The notes below the pieces were generated by a model. The model had not been told where the DNA came from. It worked only from the letters and a program-made list of their open reading frames with translations, and ran no database searches. A stretch of 64,000 nucleotides of DNA from Trypanosoma brucei gambiense DAL972 (Eukaryota; Euglenozoa; Kinetoplastea; Trypanosomatida; Trypanosomatidae): the NCBI RefSeq assembly GCF_000210295.1, contig NC_026734.1, forward strand, positions 1 to 64,000. The letters run 5' to 3'. Each line of letters starts with the position of its first letter. Position 1 is the first letter of the stretch. The translations under genes were made by a program, and so were the position numbers. Shown in pieces: positions 60,167 to 64,000 of the stretch.

Positions 60167-60836
60167 TGTCAAAAAAATAAAAATAAAGGGCTGCGCAGCA
60201 CTAACGACACTTGGGGTTAAGGAAGGAAGAACAGCAAAGACAAATTTTAAAAGGCGCCGCAGATATGACCACCAATACCCTTGTGCGCAACTCAAGGAGA
60301 GGACACTTACATGATGTATCATGATAATAATAACGACGTTAACCACGTGGAAAAAATGAGATGTAATGCTGCTCCCAGTTTGTCCCTAAACAATTCGTGG
60401 AACGAGAACCAAAATAAGAAATGGGTAATTCAACGCGAGATCCCCGTTGCCGCAATAATGCTTTAAATAATTGCAGCAAGAGAACATGACGTATCACTTT
60501 CTCCTGGATTGGGTGATTTCTTCTTGCCCTACACTCTGCAGCTTCCCACACACATAAAAGAGAAATCATAAAGGAAGAGACCCCCCCCATCTCCTCTTCC
60601 ATCGTGCCCATTAGAAGCCTCCTCTTTTCCTTACCTCATGTGTTTCTTTTGCTTTCCGCCACAGGAGTTTGTACGTGCCGTGAGTTTTGCTGGTCCTCCT
60701 TTTTTACTTCTTTTCCTGTTCTTTTCCATCACGAGTGACTATACGTATAAGTAAAAGTACGGGAATATTAAACGCCGCACAATGCACCACACAAATGCAC
60801 ACACATAATCCCCTCTCTCCCCCGCGCCCTCCTGTA
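60167..60836. other. spacer
   Basis: About 670 bp with no credible gene. Candidate acceptor AGs for the small membrane protein gene lie at about 60180-60215 in the transcript sense. Confidence 0.45.
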
Positions 60837-61643
60837 TCACTGCTTAGGCGCGAAAATGCCCTGAAGTAACGAGACGGCAAATGGCACTACGAAGTATATC
60901 CAGTACCTCTCCACGAAGGATCGTTTGTCCTCCTCATCCTCAGCATCGTCCTGCTCCTGTTCCTGCGAGAGTGGATTTTGCGCATCGCTTGAGCGTTTCT
61001 TGCTCTTTTTTGTTCCTTTCTTTTGAGAGGAACCCTCCTTGGAAAGGTGATTTGTGTACTCGGCAAGTTCGGTGTAATTCGGAGTGGTAAGCGGTGCGCT
61101 CGCAACCAGTAAACCCAACTTGAGGCGGATCTTCACCTGCGGGAAGAGCGAAAGCACAGTGAGGTCGCATTCGTCACCATCAAGCATTTTGGCATGAAAT
61201 GCATTAGTCGTGCTCGTCACTTGTAACCCCACAGCCGACACGTTGGTACCTACGGCCACAGCCAAAGTTTCATGTAAGAGGACCGTGCGCGGATCCAAAG
61301 CCTCGAACCCACGCACAATAGTGCATGGCGACAAGGCAACGGCAACAGCACCCGCGTCCGTATCGTCACCTCCACGGGTGACACGGTAGAAGACATGTTC
61401 AGCCTTTACCAGCGCGTCCTTCTCTACCGCTGTTAGATCATTGTCTCCTTGTGGTGAACTGTGCTTCAGTTTAACCAGAGAGTCAACCGAATGACGCGAT
61501 ATATTGAATGTACTTACGATTCTCCAATCGTTGGTTCCATCGATCCTCCGCTGAAGAATGTAGGATTGCGTAATTCCACAACAGTACTCTGCAGAAGCAA
61601 AGCACAACACAACAAAGGACACTATCGCCTTCAGCCCCAACAT
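60837..61643 (-). CDS. EMC10-like subunit of the ER membrane protein complex
   Basis: A 268-residue secretory-pathway membrane protein. It has a signal peptide ('MLGLKAIVSFVVLCFASA', residues 1-18), a lumenal beta-rich domain, a Lys/Ser and then acidic linker, and a C-terminal membrane segment ('YWIYFVVPFAVSLLQGIF', about 247-264). Two regions match EMC10: 'LSPCTIVRGF...TLAVAVGTNVSAVGLQVTS' against the 'C-S-L-V...L-x-V-x-V-x-G-N-V-V-G-V-S-V' segment, and 'SFVERYWIYFVVP' against 'SFFAKYWMYIIP'. The EMC inserts tail-anchored and multi-pass proteins into the ER. The ATG at 61643 creates the signal peptide; the longer TTG-initiated frame would bury it. Confidence 0.72.
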   Translation of the reverse strand: MLGLKAIVSFVVLCFASAEYCCGITQSYILQRRIDGTNDWRIVSTFNISRHSVDSLVKLKHSSPQGDNDLTAVEKDALVKAEHVFYRVTRGGDDTDAGAVAVALSPCTIVRGFEALDPRTVLLHETLAVAVGTNVSAVGLQVTSTTNAFHAKMLDGDECDLTVLSLFPQVKIRLKLGLLVASAPLTTPNYTELAEYTNHLSKEGSSQKKGTKKSKKRSSDAQNPLSQEQEQDDAEDEEDKRSFVERYWIYFVVPFAVSLLQGIFAPKQ

Positions 61644-61779
61644 GATTTCCTTAGCTCCTCTTCCTTCACACTTTATTGTGAAAGGGAAAATGAGGTACAA
61701 CCTGGCTTACCCGACTTTCGAATCGGCTTCGCTTACAACCGCTCCCCTTTGAACCCAAGGGAAATAACTACCCTCTTCT

Positions 61780-61817
<38 letters not shown>

Positions 61818-62154
61818 AAGGGCACAAGCCCATACGAGTAAGAAAACGTTCAAGAAACAATTCATTAAGTGATAAAGTAAAAAAAAAAAATGACGCATAA
61901 GAGCACACTTATGAAACCACATCCAAACGCTCGAGGATGTAAGGAATTTTGTTTATTTTTCTTTTAATAAAAAAGAGAATTCCTTAAGCCTTTTAGCTGC
62001 CTTGGAGCTTATCCCCATAGTGAAATAATGCGACGTGTGAAGAGCGCGCTACAGCGGATGTAATGGGCACAGGAACCGCACATGACTAGTGCTGCACGAC
62101 CACATAATAATGATTGTCAGGTTTCCATCAAGAGTTAAGACCCACATTCAAAGC
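61644..62154. other. spacer with (AT)16 tract
   Basis: About 510 bp, with a 32-bp (AT)n run at 61784-61815 and an A run at about 61880-61890. No credible gene. Confidence 0.5.
61784..61815. repeat. (AT)16 microsatellite
   Basis: Perfect AT dinucleotide run, 32 bp, between the EMC10-like and deoxyhypusine synthase genes. Confidence 0.9.
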
Positions 62155-63183
62155 CTAGTTCCCATCCTCCCTCACACCAACTTTTTCTTTTCCGTCGCTC
62201 GACCGTAACAGGAGCAGTGGGGATATGATGGTCGCATCACCATGCACACGCACCACATCACAATTTGGTGACAATAAGCCATTGGCGCGATCAGCCATAA
62301 CATTACACGAGCTTTCGCAACCATCTGCATCACTGCCTGTTGTAACATACACAACAGCATCTGCCTGCACATTTCGTAGGAGATGATGCTTCGGCAACCC
62401 GGCCCCAAGCACAATACACGTAATCCGCCCGACATTGGTGCTTTTGCATCCCAATTGCCGTAAACGCCTGACATCAGGCACCGGATCAACAACAAGTCCC
62501 TTCCGCGAATAGTTATAAAAGTAAATCATGTCCCCCATTGATCCGTCTGTAAAGGCAGGAGAAAACACGGGGATATCATTGCGATAACACCAGTAAATTA
62601 AACTCGAACCGCAGTCGTTAGGTCGTGCGCTCTCAAGGGCGGCACCAATCTCAGCGATGATCTGGGAAGGAGTCGTCTTAGTTGTCCATCGTGAATCACG
62701 TTGCTGTTCATGAAGTCTTCTAAGGAGAGGAACAAAAAAATCCTCGAAATTTCGGTAATTGTCATTGGGCACAAGAAGGTTCCCCACACGGTTCAAACCG
62801 TTGTTTCGCAACGCGTGATCATTCAGAGCAAAGTCCCCAACCAACGTGTCTCCCAAGCACTTGATAACATCCTCCTCAACACCACCAGCTGTAGTAACCA
62901 CGGCACCGATACGATTCTCGCGAGCAAGGCAGGCAAAAGTATCTCGAAGGCCACTAGATATGAGATTGGAGGTGTAAGCGAGCATTACTTTGTTGCCGTC
63001 CATTCCGTTGTCGTTCAAAGCGCGCTGCACTATGCGCCTCGCACGCCCCAAGTTTGTGGCTTCTAACCCGATGTTTGGGTATGCATTTAATACGCACCGA
63101 ATTGCTTCTTCCTGCCCAATGTTGAGAAGGTTGCTATAGTCCAAATCCCCAATAACCCGTGAAGGAAAAGGTACACCTGACAT
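62155..63183 (-). CDS. DHSp: deoxyhypusine synthase prozyme (catalytically dead paralogue)
   Basis: A 342-residue deoxyhypusine synthase family protein. The fold motifs 'LAYTSNLISSGLRD' (68-81), 'VVTTAGGVEEDVIKCLG' (95-111), 'PVFSPAFTDGSMGDMIYF' and 'HGDATIISPLL' are present. The active-site lysine that carries the enzyme-imine intermediate (Lys329 in human, within a 'SWGKI' motif) falls on Leu at about residue 303 here, in 'RANGLLS'. This matches the known trypanosomatid arrangement, in which an inactive prozyme (DHSp) pairs with and strongly activates a weak catalytic paralogue (DHSc) to modify eIF5A. The partner gene is not in this window. The ATG at 63183 gives 'MSGVPFPSRV'; a TTG-initiated extension was rejected. 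Confidence 0.9.
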   Translation of the reverse strand: MSGVPFPSRVIGDLDYSNLLNIGQEEAIRCVLNAYPNIGLEATNLGRARRIVQRALNDNGMDGNKVMLAYTSNLISSGLRDTFACLARENRIGAVVTTAGGVEEDVIKCLGDTLVGDFALNDHALRNNGLNRVGNLLVPNDNYRNFEDFFVPLLRRLHEQQRDSRWTTKTTPSQIIAEIGAALESARPNDCGSSLIYWCYRNDIPVFSPAFTDGSMGDMIYFYNYSRKGLVVDPVPDVRRLRQLGCKSTNVGRITCIVLGAGLPKHHLLRNVQADAVVYVTTGSDADGCESSCNVMADRANGLLSPNCDVVRVHGDATIISPLLLLRSSDGKEKVGVREDGN

Positions 63184-64000
63184 GAACCGCACGACAGCAA
63201 CTGCCAAGGCACCGTGCGCACTCTTTTTGTTTTTTGTACCTCAAAGAACGGATGCAGAATTGAAGTTGGATTTCTCACTTAAGATGGTCCGTAAAGGCTA
63301 TAACTGCTATCACCCTCCTGCTTCCGATCTCCTATTGCAAACGTTCCAACCGCCCTACAAACAGCTCGGCACACCACCCCCCCCCCTTATGGCGTTGTAG
63401 ACACTGCTTCAACCAGGAGTCACGAAACAGCAAAAAAAAAAAAGAAAGAGCAATAATGAAATGCAGAAAAAAAAGGGGGGAGGATCACGTGTCGTATGGC
63501 CCCTGGCCGGCCGCTTTGACAACATGCACGTGCTCAACTTACGTAAACAAACACAGGAAAAGCGGGCGGAGATGCAATGGACCGCATGTACAAACGTATG
63601 CAACACTATAAATGAGCAGCTGCACCAACTTCCCTCTTAAGATTTTATAAAAACGTTTCATTTATTCTTTGAGAATCCCTTTCCGCTTTATCCCTCTCTT
63701 TTAGTTAACTGATCGCTTAAACGAAAATGCGTGCGTCTCGCCCACTTAATGCCAGACAACTTCAACCAAGGCACCGTGCCTTTATCCATGAACTTAGGCA
63801 CGATTATTCTTTCTGCCCTCACGTTTCCTTTCAATAATAAACACAAGCCACTTAAAACACGTAAAAAGGTAAATATATAGTCGTGCATCCACAACATATT
63901 CTGTACTCCCTACCACTTGACCGTCGTCACCCTACCCGAGTGACCGAGTCAGTAAAAGTACCAGTCTCCGTGGCCACTATCAACCACACCGCTAATGCTG
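63184..64000. other. right-end spacer without a gene
   Basis: About 820 bp containing the 5' UTR of the prozyme gene and probably the 3' UTR of the next leftward gene outside the window. A C run occurs at about 63378-63386 and purine-rich runs at 63430-63482. Short frames are not credible. Confidence 0.45.

Noticed and set aside
63688..63897. Minus-strand 69-codon frame near the right edge
   Set aside because: No recognisable sequence, short and in a spacer; most likely chance.

Overview
The window is nuclear DNA of a kinetoplastid, very probably Trypanosoma brucei or a close relative (T. b. gambiense, T. b. rhodesiense, T. evansi). The support is a tandem trio of phosphoglycerate kinase genes in the order PGKC, PGKB, PGKA, one ending in the glycosomal signal SSL and one carrying the known internal insertion, together with DOT1B, ASF1A, BRCA2 with BRC repeats and the deoxyhypusine synthase prozyme in one stretch. 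From memory this is the chromosome 1 core order. Twenty-five protein-coding genes are supported. All lie on the minus strand, none has a visible intron, and they are separated by pyrimidine-rich spacers (purine-rich as printed). This is the layout of one polycistronic transcription unit running right to left and resolved by trans-splicing. No tRNA, rRNA, CRISPR or intact mobile element was seen.

Layout from left to right, which is from the 3' end of the unit towards its 5' end. Positions 1-3501 hold no credible gene and look like the end of the unit. 3.5-11.7 kb: a degenerate SET-like protein, the second-largest subunit of RNA polymerase III, an IPI3/WDR18-like WD40 protein and DOT1B. 12.2-18.1 kb: a 2.2-kb direct duplication carrying two PiT-family phosphate permease genes, identical except for one 42/45-bp block. 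18.4-25.5 kb: a basic coiled-coil protein, ASF1A, BRCA2 with only four BRC units, and an MRG-domain protein. 26.9-30.3 kb: two unrecognised proteins, one rich in Ala and Gln tracts, one preceded by a (CA)21 tract. 31.4-36.2 kb: the PGK array. 36.7-40.6 kb: a STAND/NB-ARC-type NTPase and a MORN protein. 41.2-45.5 kb: a 1425-residue protein with 33 copies of a 14-residue Pro/Ala/Lys/Glu repeat flanked by apparent ubiquitin/PB1-like modules. 46.2-63.2 kb: a propeller plus coiled-coil protein, a leucine-rich-repeat protein, a helical-repeat protein with a mitochondrial-type N-terminus, a kelch protein, an importin-beta-like HEAT protein, a small membrane protein, an EMC10-like subunit and the deoxyhypusine synthase prozyme. 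63.2-64.0 kb shows no gene.

Functionally, genes concerned with chromatin and genome maintenance (DOT1B, ASF1A, MRG/EAF3-like, BRCA2, possibly the SET-like protein) fall within about 22 kb, and the PGK trio provides cytosolic and glycosomal isoforms of one glycolytic enzyme. Co-transcription in trypanosomes does not imply co-regulation, so the clusters are described as neighbourhoods and not operons. Start codons were chosen by finding the first in-frame ATG that also fits the spacing of a splice acceptor. Several longer frames begin at TTG or GTG and were shortened.
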